Below, in pieces: positions 35,511 to 45,793 of a stretch of DNA of 64,000 bases. Position numbers and translations under genes: made by a program. This DNA comes from Camellia lanceoleosa. Its lineage: Eukaryota > Streptophyta > Magnoliopsida > Ericales > Theaceae. The notes under the pieces are model-generated. The model searched no databases and was not told the DNA's origin. It saw only the letters and a program-made list of their open reading frames with translations. Position 1 is the stretch's first letter; every line of letters starts with the position of its first letter. The DNA lies in contig CM045763.1 in NCBI GenBank assembly GCA_025200525.1, positions 159,532,246 through 159,596,245 of the forward strand, written 5' to 3'.

Positions 35511-36620
35511 ATGTCAGGACAAGGAAGAGGTGCTAGGCGTGGCAGGCGGGTAGACAGGAGATGCCTCTATCGGATGAGATTCCGGTAGTACAGGAGGGAG
35601 TTGGTCAGGCCAATGTGGCCGAGCCAGCGGGTCAGCAGGCTATGAGTGCCTTGGCCCGAGAGATAGCAGGGGCTTTAGGAATTCTCAGAGCCAGAAATCA
35701 GGCAGTTGAGGCAGGGCCTTCTTTCTTGAAGAGGGAATTCTTCCGGTCTAATCCGGATGAGTTTATTGGAGATCCGAAGGAGCCACTGAAGGCTGATGAG
35801 TGGCTAGAGCAAATGAGTAAAACGTTCGAGATGCTTGGCATCGAGGACGGAACACTGAAGGTGACCTTGGCATCCTTCCAGCTGAAGGGAGATGCGGGTC
35901 AATGGTGGAAGTATGAGAAAGGTCGAGTTGGAGGTACATGGGAGGCTTTTGTAGAGGCTTTCCAGGAGAGGTTCTTATCTGCAGCTGCTAGGGAGAAGCT
36001 GAGAGATCAGTTTAAGCGGATTAATCAGCAGGGTATGTCTATGGCCGAGTTTGAGGCTACATTTACTAGCTTGTCCAGGTTTGCACCTGAACTGGTGGCA
36101 TCTGAGGAACGCCGTTGCTATAAGTTCGAGAGGAAGTTGTGGCGTGGCCTCAAGTTGAGGGTTGGTGGATCTTTTATTCGCCAGTACAGGCATTTGGTGG
36201 ATGCTGCAGCTCATATGGAGCTCATGATGCAGGAGGAGGAGGAGGAGAAGCAGAGAGGCTCCAAGAGGAGCCAAGAGGGCCAGGGAGATGGCAGGAGACA
36301 GAGAGGTTTCAACCCTCAGCAGTCTCAGGGAGGTTTGGCTAGGTCGACTTTCCCAAGACGAGCACAGCTCGGGAGGCGATCGAGGAGAGTTCACCTGTTA
36401 CAAGTGTGGCCAGCTGGGTCACAAGGCTTCGGTTTGCCCACTGAAGGGCGGAGGTCAGAGAGTTGCTTCTTCTTCAGCTAGACCGCAAAGTCAGAGTTTA
36501 GGCAGGGGTCAGCCTTTGTCGTGTTATCAGTGTGGTCAGCCTGGGCACCTGAAGAGGTTCTGCCCACAGTTGAGTGCCACATCTGGAGCGTCTGGTTCTA
36601 GGCAGACGCAGGGTTTTTAG
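35511..36620 (+). pseudogene. gag of element A (capsid and nucleocapsid)
   Basis: The likely start is ATG at 35511 ('MSGQGRGARRGRR'), one base out of frame with the main body from 35561, so a 1-bp deletion near 35560 is inferred. The capsid region contains 'FLKREFFRSNPDEFIGDP', 'EWLEQMSKTFEMLGI' and 'GDAGQWWKY', typical of Retrotrans_gag. A frameshift near 36335 leads into two CCHC knuckles ('CYKCGQLGHKASVC' and 'CYQCGQPGHLKRFC') that bind RNA. The frame stops at TAG 36618-36620, where homology suggests Gln. It makes the particle shell in intact elements. Confidence 0.92.
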
Positions 36621-36670
36621 CCAGCTCAGTCTGTGCAGGCCTCGAGGGCCAATCCGGGGGCTTCGTCGTC

Positions 36671-37105
36671 CCCAAGGTCTGTGATCCTATGCTCAGGGGT
36701 GAGTAGGTAGATCGAGGCCCTCTTTGGCGCGTGTATCTTATCACAGCAGATCTTGTACCTGCTCCATCAGTTGTGAGAGGTACCTTTCTGTTTTGCAACT
36801 CGGTTGCTAGTATATTGATTGATACGGGTGCATCTCATTCCTTTATATCTGCTGCATTTGCATCTGTTTTGGAGTTGGAGTTGGCACAGTTAGCATCTCC
36901 TATTTGTGTAGTGTCACCTCTTGGGGGTGAGTTGATCTTGAAACAAGGTGTTAGGGGCTGTGATATAGAGGTCGCCGATCATAGGCTTCCGTTCTCTTTT
37001 GTAGTTATGCCAATGAAGGGCTTTGATGTTATCTTGGGTATGGACTGGTTATTGTCATACTAGGCAGTTATTGATTGCTGCCGCCAGAGGCTCACTTGTT
37101 GTACC
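36671..37105 (+). pseudogene. Aspartic protease of element A
   Basis: The frame is restored near 36670 ('DPMLRGE', TAG at 36704-36706, 'VDRGPLWRVYLITAD'). The active-site motif 'ILIDTGASHSFIS' is intact, followed by 'FSFVVMPMKGFDVILGMDWL'. Another TAG at 37061-37063 precedes the link to RT; the codons between are open, so this is a point nonsense in a continuous polyprotein. It cleaves the gag-pol precursor in active elements. Confidence 0.92.
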
Positions 37106-38797
37106 GTGAGCGGGGAGTGTTTCCATTTCTTGGGAGACCGGGTTGGTAGTGTTGTGACACCGGGGTATGATCCGCGAGGGCGGAGTGAGCTTAGTGGTTT
37201 ACTTGCTAGCTTTGAGAGTGGTGAGTGTGATGAGACCCAGGTTGTGTTGCCGAGGGTAGTTTGTGAGTACTCGGACGTCTTTCCCGAGGATCTTGTTAGT
37301 TTGCCACCTCACCGAGAGATAGAGTTCTCTATTGATCTAGTGCACGGCACGGTGCCGATTTCCATGGCACCTTATCGTTTTGCCCCAGCAGAGTTGGTTG
37401 AGTTGAAAGTTCAGCTCCAGGAATTGCTAGATAAGGGCTTCATTCGCCCTAGTGTTTCACCATGGGGAGCACCGGCCCTCTTTGCTAAAAAGAAAGATGG
37501 TGCCTTGAGATTGTGTATCGACTACCGGAAGTTTAATCAGGCTACGGTTAAGAATAAGTATCCTATGCCCCATATAGATGATTTGTTTGACCAGTTGAAA
37601 GGTTCCCGTTGCTTCTCGAAGATAGAGTTGAGATCGGGTTACCACCAGTTGAGGGTCAGGGAGGAGGATATTCCGAAGACGGCCTTCCGTACGCGGTATG
37701 GCCATTATGAGTTTCTGGTGATGCCGTTTGGGCTTACCAATGCACCGACAGTCTTTATGGACTTAATGAACCGGATCTTCCGGGAATTCTTGGATCGTTT
37801 TGTAGTCATTTTTGTGGACGACATTCTGATTTATTCACCTTCAGAGGAGGAGCACGAGGAACACTTGAGAGTGGTGCTTGAGTTGCTTAGAGCCCATAGG
37901 CTGTATGCAAAGTTTGGGAAATGTGAGTTCTGGCTAGGAGAAGTTAAGTTCTTAGGCCATGTGGTTTCCAGGGAAGGGGTGTCTGTTGATACATCCAAGA
38001 CTGAGGCAGTGCAAGATTGGGCACAGCCTAAGAGTGTGTTTGAAATCCGCAGTTTTCTGGGATTAGCTGGGTATTACCGCCGGTTTGTGAAGGATTTCTC
38101 CAGGTTAGCTTCACCGTTGACTAGACTAACTCGGAAGGGAGTCAAATTTGTATGGAATGAGACTTGTGAAAAGTCGTTCCAAGAGATGAAAGTTAGATTG
38201 ACCACCGCTCCGGTCTTGATTATTCCGGAGAGATGGTTGGGTTATGCGGTTTATTGTGATGCCTCACGAGAGGGTTTGGGTTGTGTGTTGATGCAAGAGG
38301 GGAAAGTGGTAGCTTATGGCTCACGTCAGTTGAAAACTCACGAGAAGAATTACCCTACACATGACCTAGAGTTAGCAGCTGTGATCTTTGCCTTGAAGAT
38401 TTGGAGGCACTACCTTTATGGTGAGAGATTCGAGGTATTCTTGGATCATAAGAGTCTGAAATATCTGTTTACATAGAAAGACTTGAACTTGAGGCAGAGG
38501 AGGTGGATGGAGTTTATCGAGGATTACGATTTCGAGTTGCATTATCATCCGGGGAAGGCCAATGTTGTGGCCGATGCCCTTAGTAGGAAATCCACAAGTG
38601 ATGTAGCTTGTATAGCCATCTGGGAGTGGAAGATGTTGGGTGCACTTGGCAAGTTCAATTTGCTTCTATACGAATCTGTTGTTGCGCAGCCTACACTTGT
38701 GACACGAGTTTTAGAGGCTCAGAGAGGTGACCTTGAGGTAGAATCCCTCCCAGAGAAGATCTCCGGTGGGAAGGTTGAGAAGGGTTTGACGGTATAG
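37106..38797 (+). pseudogene. Reverse transcriptase-RNase H of element A
   Basis: Continuous in one frame apart from TAG at 38474-38476 and 38795-38797. RT motifs: '[17 protein letters not shown]', '[15 protein letters not shown]', '[19 protein letters not shown]', and the catalytic FVDD (about residue 236 from 37106). RNase H starts about residue 380 ('[18 protein letters not shown]') and includes 'YGSRQL', '[12 protein letters not shown]' and '[17 protein letters not shown]'. Element C has Gln at the position of the 38474 stop, supporting a Gln-to-stop change. Confidence 0.94.
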
Positions 38798-38809
38798 CCC
38801 GACCTGAGT

Positions 38810-39863
38810 GTGAGATACCGAGACCGTTTGTTTGTGCCGGAGTCTTGCAGAGAGGAGGTACTCCGAGAGTTCCATCATTCGCGCCTTGCGGTGCATCTGG
38901 GAGTTACTAAGATGTATCGGGATTTGGGTTGCCAGTTTTGGTGGAAAGGCATGAAGAGAGATGTTGCAGCCTTCGTGTCTAAGTGCCTTACTTGTTAGCA
39001 AGTGAAGGCCGAGCATCAGAGGCCAGCGGGTTTGTTGCAACCCTTGCCTATTGCCGAGTGGAAGTGGGAGCATGTCACTATGGACTTCGTTGTAGGTCTT
39101 CCGAGGACTTAGCGAGGTAGTGATGCTATTTGGGTGGTTGTAGACTGGTTGACCAAGTCGGCGCACTTCATTCCTATGCGCGTGAGAGATTCGGTAGATC
39201 ATCTTGCCGACTTGTATATTCGGGACATAGTGAGATTGCACAGGGTCCCAGTGACGATCGTCTCAGATAGAGATCCTCGTTTTACTGCTAGGTTGTGGCA
39301 GAGTTTGCAGAATGCCTTGGGCACTAAGTTGACCTTTAGTACGGCTTATCATCCTCAGACTGACGGGCAGTCCGAGCGTACGATTAAGATCCTTGAGGAT
39401 ATGCTTCGAGGTTGTGTCCTTGATTTTAGTGGGACGTGGAAGAGGCACTTGCCATTGGTGGAGTTTGCCTACAACAACAGTTTTCAGTCTAGCATCGATA
39501 TGGCACCGTTTGAGGCCTTGTATGGCCGACCGTGTAGGTCTCCAGTTTGTTGGGCCGAGGTGGGTGATGCACCTTTGTTGGGTCCGGAGTTGGTGAGAGA
39601 AACGACGGAGAAAGTTGAGCTTATCCGTAGGAGGCTTGTTACAGCCCAGAGTCGTCAGAAATCTTATGTCGACCGTAGGAGGAGGCCTTTGATGTTTGAG
39701 GTGGGTGATCATGTCTTTCTGAAGATATCACCTAGGCGGGGATTGATGAGGTTTGGGAAGAGTGGGAAGTTGTCCCCTCGGTTTATTGGTCCTTTTGAGA
39801 TTCTTGAGAGGATTGGTGAGGTTGCTTATCGTTTAGCTTTGCCGCCGCAGTTGTCCGGAGTGC
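38810..39863 (+). pseudogene. Integrase of element A
   Basis: HHCC zinc domain ('HHSRLAVHLGVTKMYRDL' and 'FVSKCLTC'), then TAG at 38996-38998 and 39110-39112, and the catalytic core with 'TMDFVVGLP', 'VSDRDPRF' and 'DGQSERTIKILEDM'; the DDE triad is intact (E at 39374-39376). The C-terminal 'RFIGPFEILERIGEVAYRLA' module is present. Element C reads Gln at both stop positions. A frameshift near 39875 separates this frame from the chromodomain. Confidence 0.94.
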
Positions 39864-40127
39864 ATGACGTGTTTTCATATGAGTATGCTTCGAAAGTATG
39901 AGCCAGATCCATCACATGTGTTGGATTGGACCGACCTAGAGGTAAATGAGGATGCCTCGTATGAGGAGAGACCAGTTCGGGTCTTGGATAGGCGGGATCA
40001 AGTCCTGCGTGGCAAGACCATCCCTTTGGTGAAGGTTTTGTGGAAGCATCACGGAGTGGAGGAAGCCACTTGGGAACGTGAGTTGGAAGTTCGTGAGAAA
40101 TATCCGGACTTGTTTGTTGATATGTAA
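39864..40127 (+). pseudogene. Chromodomain tail of integrase, element A
   Basis: 'MLRKYEPDPSHVLDW', 'ASYEERPVRVLDRRDQVLR', 'PLVKVLWKHHGVEEATWERE' and 'YPDLFVDM' form a C-terminal chromodomain, in a different frame from integrase because of a small indel near 39875. It confirms a chromovirus of the Tekay/Del type. Confidence 0.9.
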
Positions 40128-40541
40128 TCTTGTATTCAAATTTTGTAATATTGTTGGGCTTAAGAGCTTTTGTATATGTCTTAAGTTGTAAAACATTGAA
40201 AATGTTTGGGTTTAATGGAAGTCTTGTAGAACTTGCCTTGATATGGGAGTTGATTGTAATATTGCATATATTGGCTATATTATAGGACTGTAGATGTATC
40301 ATACATATTGACTATGATATGAAATTGTGAACCATGTGTGTTGGAAATGGTTGGAAATGAAGTAGAAATGCATGTTAATGATGCACTTGTTACATATGTT
40401 GTTTACATATTGTGGAATATCTCTTTATAAGAGATAGAGTGACCGGTAATGGGTCGAGTTATTGAATGTTGTAATGTAACATTGTTTAATTGGAGAAAAA
40501 CTCATTTTTGAAAACTTGTGCTTAATTTCGGGGATGAAATT
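40128..40541 (+). other. 3' untranslated region of element A
   Basis: T- and G-rich noncoding DNA between the chromodomain stop and the polypurine tract. No gene. The end ('TTTCGGGGATGAAATTC') matches the conserved pre-tract phrase of chromoviruses. Confidence 0.6.
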
Positions 40542-40557
40542 CTTTAAGGGGGGAGGT
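40542..40557 (+). other. Polypurine tract of element A
   Basis: TTTAAGGGGGGAGGT precedes the LTR start TATAGCGATCC at 40558. The LTR lacks the usual TG start; this boundary is supported by the target duplications of two solo copies and of element A. Confidence 0.8.
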
Positions 40558-42776
40558 TATAGCGATCCCGGGTTTACCCCTTGTTGTACAGTGATCCGGA
40601 CTTGTATCCATGGATGTTAATAGTTCATTATTGTCTTGTCTACATCCTTTCCTACCTTGTATTTGAGTTATAGGATGTGTTGGTCAGGTTTGTTACAGGT
40701 TGGTTGAGCGTGGGAACCAAAACTAGTTGCCCAGATTTTGGCCTGTCCGCTCGAGCGGGGCTTTTGATGCTCGAGCGGGGACCTTGTTGTTGCTTGTCCA
40801 CTCGAGCGGGGGTTTTGGCGCTCGAGCAGGGAATTCACCCATCCAGTATTTCCTGTACAGTGTTGGACGCTCGGGCGGGGGATTGGCCGCTCGAGCGGGA
40901 GTGTGTGAGTGCCGCTCGAGCGGGGAGTTGGGCGCTCGAGCGGGAGACCTGTCTGCAAAAGTGTTGGGAGCGTGCATCCACCGCTCGAGCAGGGGATTGA
41001 CCACTCGAGCGGGAGTCTGTGAGTGCCACTCGAGCGGGGGTTTGGCCGCTCGAGCGGGGCGACTTTTATTTAAAAGTGAGATCCGATTTTTTTTATCATT
41101 TTTTCAAGATCTTTCCTCTCTCTTACTTTTCCAAAAAGGCATTTTTAGAGCTTCTCACTCTAGAACCGGCCCTTCTCTCTTAGATTTGATCTAGTAAGAG
41201 TTGTTTGCTCACCTTTGGCCTTTACAAAAGTTTTGTTGATCGTCGAGGGCTACATTTCAATCTGAAAATTTCAGAATTTGGAGCATTTTGGTTTTGGCCT
41301 TCATCTCCATTGGAGCTCATACTTTGAGGTAGGGTTAACCTATTCCTCTCTATGGATTTTGTCTTTAAATTTTAGTATTTTGAGATGTTGGGGTTGGTTT
41401 GGTAATTTTGTGAAAGTTTGGGGCTTTTGTGTAATTTTCCAAAAGTTGGGGTTTTGTTTATATAAACCTATATGCATGTTTGGCTTAGAAAGCAATGAAA
41501 TTAATGTTGAAACATTGATGAAAATAGAACCTAAGGGTTGTAATGTAAATTAAGGAAATTGCCCTAATTACATTGATTAATTAATTTGTATAATTAATTG
41601 TGAGAAAAGAAGGAATTGATTTGGAAACGTTGAGATTGGGAACGTATGGGACTAAAGGGTGTAGTTGGATTATTTATCGCTCACCTAGTCGGAAATGTTG
41701 ATTTTATATCCATTTGTTACTTTTATATTCTGTATAGAAATAACTGCTTTGGGCTATCGGTGGAGGATAGTCTTGATTGTTGTAGACAATGCATGATGAT
41801 TAGGCAAACTAAAACTAATCACTGGAATGTGTCACTGAATATGACAGTCGGTAGAATACATTAACTTTATGTATTGATTGATTGTGTATAGAACCTTTGT
41901 GTTTATATGCATTATGTGTAGAGGAGGAGATAGGGGATGTACTCCACGGTTTAGAGGAAGATAGGGGATGGACCTCTAAACCGGATAGTGTTGGGAGGAG
42001 ATAGGGGATGAACTCCGAAGATATAGCTCATATGCTTATCTAGAGAAATGAAGATAGAGCTCATATGCTTATCTTAGAGAAGTGTAGGCACAACTCATAT
42101 GCTTGTCTAGAGAAGTGTAGATACGGCTTATATGCATATCTTTGGAAGTGTGATATAGTTCTTATACTTATCTGTGGATGTGTTGATATAGCTAATATGC
42201 TTATCCAAATTGAAATGAAAAATGTTTAATATGAGTCACTGTCTCATATAGTTGTTGGCCAGGTTCTGAGCCATGGTTGTGAATTGAGAATTAAAATGAA
42301 ATGTAACATGGACTCATATGTCTTGGAACTGTAAGGTGATGTAAGAAATTGTATCTGTGTTGACCATCTATCAACTGCTAATATTTTAGTCATTGTTCAT
42401 AGTTGGTTTAGTGTATTTCTACTGGGTTATGGCTCACCCTATATGGGAATATCATTTTCAGGTACAGGTAGCATGCCACCTCCAAGGACATAGATTGGGA
42501 GGCTAGAGGCGGGCATCTTTTGTTGATTTATTCCTTTTTGATGTATTACATGTAAATTTAAGCCAAGGGCTTAATGTGTAATTGAGCTAGTGCTCTTTCT
42601 TTTGTAACCAAGTGTTAACTTGGAAAGCTGTAAGCCCGTGGGGCATTTGCTTTTGTTGTTAACATGTAATACCTTTTGTAATGGAATATTCTGATGAATA
42701 GAAAAATGTTGCTCTTTTGTATATCAATGCATGTTTATATTGATGGGTTTAATGTTATTATTTTAAGGGCGTTACA
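40558..42776 (+). mobile_element. 3' LTR of element A
   Basis: 2219 bp, uninterrupted. It includes the CTCGAGCGGG array (about 40749-41061), a TATA-like TTATTTAAAAG (near 41067), the conserved 'GATAGGGGATG' block (41927-42010) and the about-33-bp repeats, and ends TTTTAAGGGCGTTACA before the duplication GAGTT. It serves as the reference for reconstructing the split 5' LTR. Confidence 0.95.
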
Positions 42777-42842
42777 GAGTTTGTCTAAATTTATTCACAT
42801 GTTGATGTTGGATGTTGGTAATCCCTCTAATTGGGCTAAATA

Positions 42843-43000
42843 CCATCAAGACGCTCCCCCGAGTTGCCCACGACAAGCTCCACCTTGGCAAGCCGTGTTT
42901 CCATGGCGACAACAGCATCTCGTGATTTATCCTTCCTTCCCTTTGTGGGTTCCCTTCCACAGGGTTGCTCCGACACAGTCTCCTCTACACTGGATGACAT
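42843..43000 (-). pseudogene. Start of gag of gypsy element D
   Basis: Minus-strand ATG at 43000 opens a 51-codon frame with 'EETVSEQPCGREPTKGRKDK', 'SRDAVVAMETRLAKVEL' and 'NSGERLDGI', then TAG. The motif pattern resembles the N-terminal part of plant gypsy gag. It lies about 30 bp downstream of the primer-binding site on the same strand. Beyond 42777 the frame is lost at the insertion site of element A and I could not find its continuation left of 13205. Confidence 0.55.
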
Positions 43001-43030
43001 TGTTGCCTTCTCTTCCTTTGTCTCGAACTT

Positions 43031-43042
43031 GCTCTAATATCA
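43031..43042 (-). other. Primer-binding site of element D (mutated)
   Basis: GCTCTAATATCA is the reverse complement of TGATATTAGAGC, two changes from the iMet site TGGTATCAGAGC. It lies two bases from the LTR edge at 43045. Confidence 0.7.
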
Positions 43043-43658
43043 CGTGTCACGGCCTTGGTTGTTTCCAAAGCTATCCGTGCGGCATTTAGACAATCTTAAG
43101 TCTTACTTGATGATACTAAATCAGCCTAACTCACAAACTTATAGGAAAGAGAAGTTAGAAAAATACAAGAGAGAACTTCTAGGAAAGAGTTAGAAGAATA
43201 CAAGAGAGTTTGAGAGAATGCCTTGTATTCACTTGTGAGAAAGCTTTTACAATTCTTGGATGGTTTTGGGCAAATGAGGCCCTCCCCCTTTTATAGGCTA
43301 CAAGGAATGTTCTAGATCTACAATGATGGAGAGGATTCTAAGGGTTGGTTTTGGATGTTCTAAAAAAGTGCACTTTTTGACTTATTAGCTTATATGGGTT
43401 GGGTTTGGGTTGGATTTGATGTGATGTGTTAGAGAGGTAATGTGATTTAAATAAGATGATGTGACTTAAATAGGATAGTGACTTTTTGACTTTTTGTATT
43501 ATTTAGTAGATGCCAAATTTGGCCTAAATCCTTCCTCCTACTACATCTTATAGACTATTCTAGAATCACTCTAGAATGTACATGTCTAGACGGGTCTACA
43601 AATATCTATAAATATGTACAATTTTCTATAAAACTCCAAGAAGTTCTAGAAACTTTCA

Positions 43659-44963
43659 GGGCGTGTTTGGTAACGTTTACGTTTTCAATTTATATTTACC
43701 AAAATTTTATAAACTGGTTTTTGTTTATTTTTAGAAAAACATAAACTACAAATGCGTTTGATAATTGACAAAATGTTTTTAAAAAATTTAAAATATAAAA
43801 AAGAGTGACGAATGGCAAGTGGTGGCAAGTGGCGGCGGAAGACAGTGGTGGAAAGTGGTGACGGTGGGTGGTGGGTAGCTGGTGGTAGTGGGTGGTGGCG
43901 GGTGGGTGGTGGTGGTAGGTGGGTGGGTGACGATGACGGGTGGTGGGTGGTGGTGGTGGCAGGCGGATGGCGGATGGTGGGTGGTGGTGGCGGGTAGTGG
44001 TGGTGGGTGGGTGGATGAGTGGGTGACGGTGACGGTGGCGGGTGGTGGGTGGTAGCGAATAGGTGGTGGTGGTGGTGGTCGGTGGTGGGTGGTGGTGGCA
44101 GGTGGGTGACGGGTGGGTAGTTAGTGGTGCTGGTGGGTGGGTGGGTGACGGTGGCTGGTGGTGGGTGGTAGCGAGTAGGTGGTGGTGGTGGTGGTGGTGG
44201 TGGTGGGGGCGGGTGGCGGGTGGTGGTGGCGGGTAGTGGTGGTGGCATGTGGGTGGCGGATGGCGGGTGGTGGCGGGTGGTGGGTGGGTGGGTGACGGTG
44301 GCCGGTGGTAGGTGGTAGCGAGTGGGTGGCGATGGTGAATGGTGGGTGGTAGTGGCAAGTGGGTGGTGGGTGGGTGGTGGCGGCGGTGTTAGGTGGGTGG
44401 GTGGCGGTGGTAGGTGTGAGTGGGTGGGGGTGGTGGTGGGTGTGGTGGTAGTAGCATGTGGGTGTGGTGGGTAATGGTGGTGGTGGCGGGTGGTGGCGGT
44501 GGTGGATGGTGGTGGATGGTAGTGGCGGTGGGTGGTGGTGGCGGTGTTGGATGGTAGTGGTGGGTGGATGGCGGTGGGTGGTGGGTGGTGGCGGTGGCGA
44601 TGGGTGGGTGGTGGCGGTGGCGGTGGCGGCGGTGGCGAGTGGGTGACAGGTGGGTGGTGGTGGCGGGTGGTAGGTGGTGATGGCAGGTGGGTGGTGAGTG
44701 GTGGTGGTGGGGGGTGGGTGGTGGTGGCGGAAAACGGTGATAGAAAATGGTAGTAGGTGGTGGCTATTGTTGGGTGGTAAAAAAAAAATTGAAAACTCAA
44801 AATGAAAACACATTTTTTGTGTTTTCATTTTTTGGCTAAATTTATAAACTGAGACCAATGATTTATAAATCAAAAATTTAACCAAATAAATTTTTATTTG
44901 AATTTTTAAAATTTTTATAAATATGAATAGAAAATTAAAAACCTTAGTATACCAAACGGCACC
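43659..44963. mobile_element. MITE-like element swollen by a minisatellite
   Basis: Imperfect terminal repeats GGGCGTGTTTGGTA (left) and TACCAAACGGCACC (right; reads GGTGCCGTTTGGTA inverted), with A/T-rich subterminal regions of about 150-180 bp that can partly pair ('TTTATAAACTG' phrases on both sides). The 'GTGTTTGGTA' terminus suggests a hAT-type MITE. No clear 8-bp duplication is visible, so the superfamily is uncertain. Confidence 0.6.
43811..44778 (+). repeat. (GGTGGC/GGTGGG)n minisatellite, about 970 bp
   Basis: An irregular array of GGTGGT, GGTGGC, GGTGGGTGGGTGAC and GGCGGATGG units with higher-order repeats, e.g. 'GTGGGTGACGGTGGC' recurring. It shows strong strand asymmetry (G/T-rich plus strand, C/A-rich minus strand), giving long spurious Pro/His/Thr-rich frames on the minus strand. 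Runs such as GGTGGGTGGGTGG can form G-quadruplexes. Confidence 0.95.
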
Positions 44964-45084
44964 TCGACATCCTGCATATTTTTTATATTTTCTCAAGTCT
45001 TTAAGAAGTTTCCAGAATATTTCATTATCCTCACTTCCTTCTTTTGGTAGGTAATTTTGTCTCGTAATTCGGCGGGACGTGACA

Positions 45085-45732
45085 AGGTGCTGCTGTATTT
45101 GCTGTTCTTGGACTCCAGTTGAAGGAGAAATTCCCTTGATTAGCCAATCTCTTCTCACACATTTTATTAGCTCACACATTTTTTCCATTCTTGTATATAC
45201 GTCTCTCTCTCTCTCTCTCTCTCTCTTCTCATTCTCTCTCCTTTCTCTCCATTGACATCTTACACAAACACACAAGCACCACCACCGACCACTGCCCCTC
45301 TGATGATGTTAGTTACACGAGCACCAATCGATTGATTCTGAGCCACAGTGATGTTAGTTACACGAGCACCGATCGATTGATTCCGAGCTTGGCGTTTGAT
45401 TCTAATTCCGAGCTTGGAGTTTGATTCTGATTCTGAGCCCCTTCCACAGGTTTGATTTTCTTTGTGAGTTTCTAACTTATTTAGTTTCCATTTGATTAAT
45501 TCGGTATATATTGTTGCTTGCATATTCGGTATATATATTTTTGCCGGTTTCTATTCAATTAATTCGGTAAGAGCCTTGAATTGCATCCCTTATTCGATTA
45601 ATTCAGTTTCTCCTCTCTCATCTCTCTTTGATTTTGATTTGATTTCTAGAGTTTTGAATTTGATTTCGAGGGTTTTGATTTTGATTTTGATTTGATTTCT
45701 ATTCAATTAAGCTAAAATTTTCTCCCTTGCAG
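45085..45732 (+). other. Leader-like stretch upstream of the CBL exon
   Basis: Contains TGTATATAC (about 45191), a (CT)n tract (about 45202-45240), a diverged tandem duplication of about 45 bp containing 'GATGTTAGTTACACGAGCAC' (about 45305 and 45351), then intron-like T-rich DNA up to a splice acceptor TTGCAG. It could be a captured promoter and first intron; no coding exon was recognised here. Confidence 0.4.
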
Positions 45733-45793
45733 TGTCATTTCAACTTTATGATCTCAAGCAGCAAGGATTCATAGAGAGACAGGAGCTTATGAG
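45733..45793 (+). pseudogene. CBL2/CBL3-like (calcineurin B-like) exon fragment
   Basis: Preceded by CCCTTGCAG and followed by GTATTT, the 61-bp exon reads (V)SFQLYDLKQQGFIERQE, then LMR. This matches the second EF-hand region of calcineurin B-like Ca2+ sensors of the CBL2/CBL3 type ('FQLYDLKQQGFIERQE'). CBLs bind CIPK kinases in calcium signalling. None of the other CBL exons were found within several kb, so this is an isolated fragment, probably captured by or left within the CACTA element. The last three residues depart from what I recall of the family. Confidence 0.75.

Larger units (their letters stand above)
13210..42776 (+). mobile_element. Element A: complete Tekay/Del-like chromovirus with nested insertion
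   Basis: LTR ends TATAGCGATCC...GCGTTACA bound the element, flanked by a perfect duplication GAGTT (13205-13209 and 42777-42781). Order: 5' LTR (split by element B), primer-binding site, gag, protease, RT, RNase H, integrase, chromodomain, polypurine tract, 3' LTR. Without element B and one CATGG copy it would be about 9.9 kb. The polyprotein has seven TAG stops and a few frameshifts, so the copy is dead although the LTRs remain very similar. Its insertion site lies in or next to the decayed gypsy element D. Confidence 0.93.
43045..45084 (-). mobile_element. 5' LTR of gypsy element D, minus orientation, interrupted by MITE
   Basis: Plus-strand edges TGTCACGGCC (43045) and GGGACGTGACA (45084) are inverted LTR ends. 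The primer-binding site and gag lie on the expected side. Removing the insertion 43659-44963 leaves an LTR of about 735 bp. The 3' half of the element is not in the window. Open frames in this span are products of the internal minisatellite. Confidence 0.7.

Noticed and set aside
36618..39112. TAG-only interruptions as a sign of stop-codon recoding
   Set aside because: Seven scattered amber codons plus true frameshifts in a copy with decayed gag fit mutation at CAG better than programmed readthrough, which normally uses one stop at a fixed place.
40668..42776. Possibility that 40558-42776 is an independent solo LTR
   Set aside because: It follows directly on the chromodomain and polypurine tract of element A and shares the GAGTT duplication with 13205-13209.
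43685..44800. Long Pro/Thr/His-rich open frames on the minus strand (up to about 370 codons)
   Set aside because: They are translations of the GGTGG minisatellite; open in several frames at once and without any domain.
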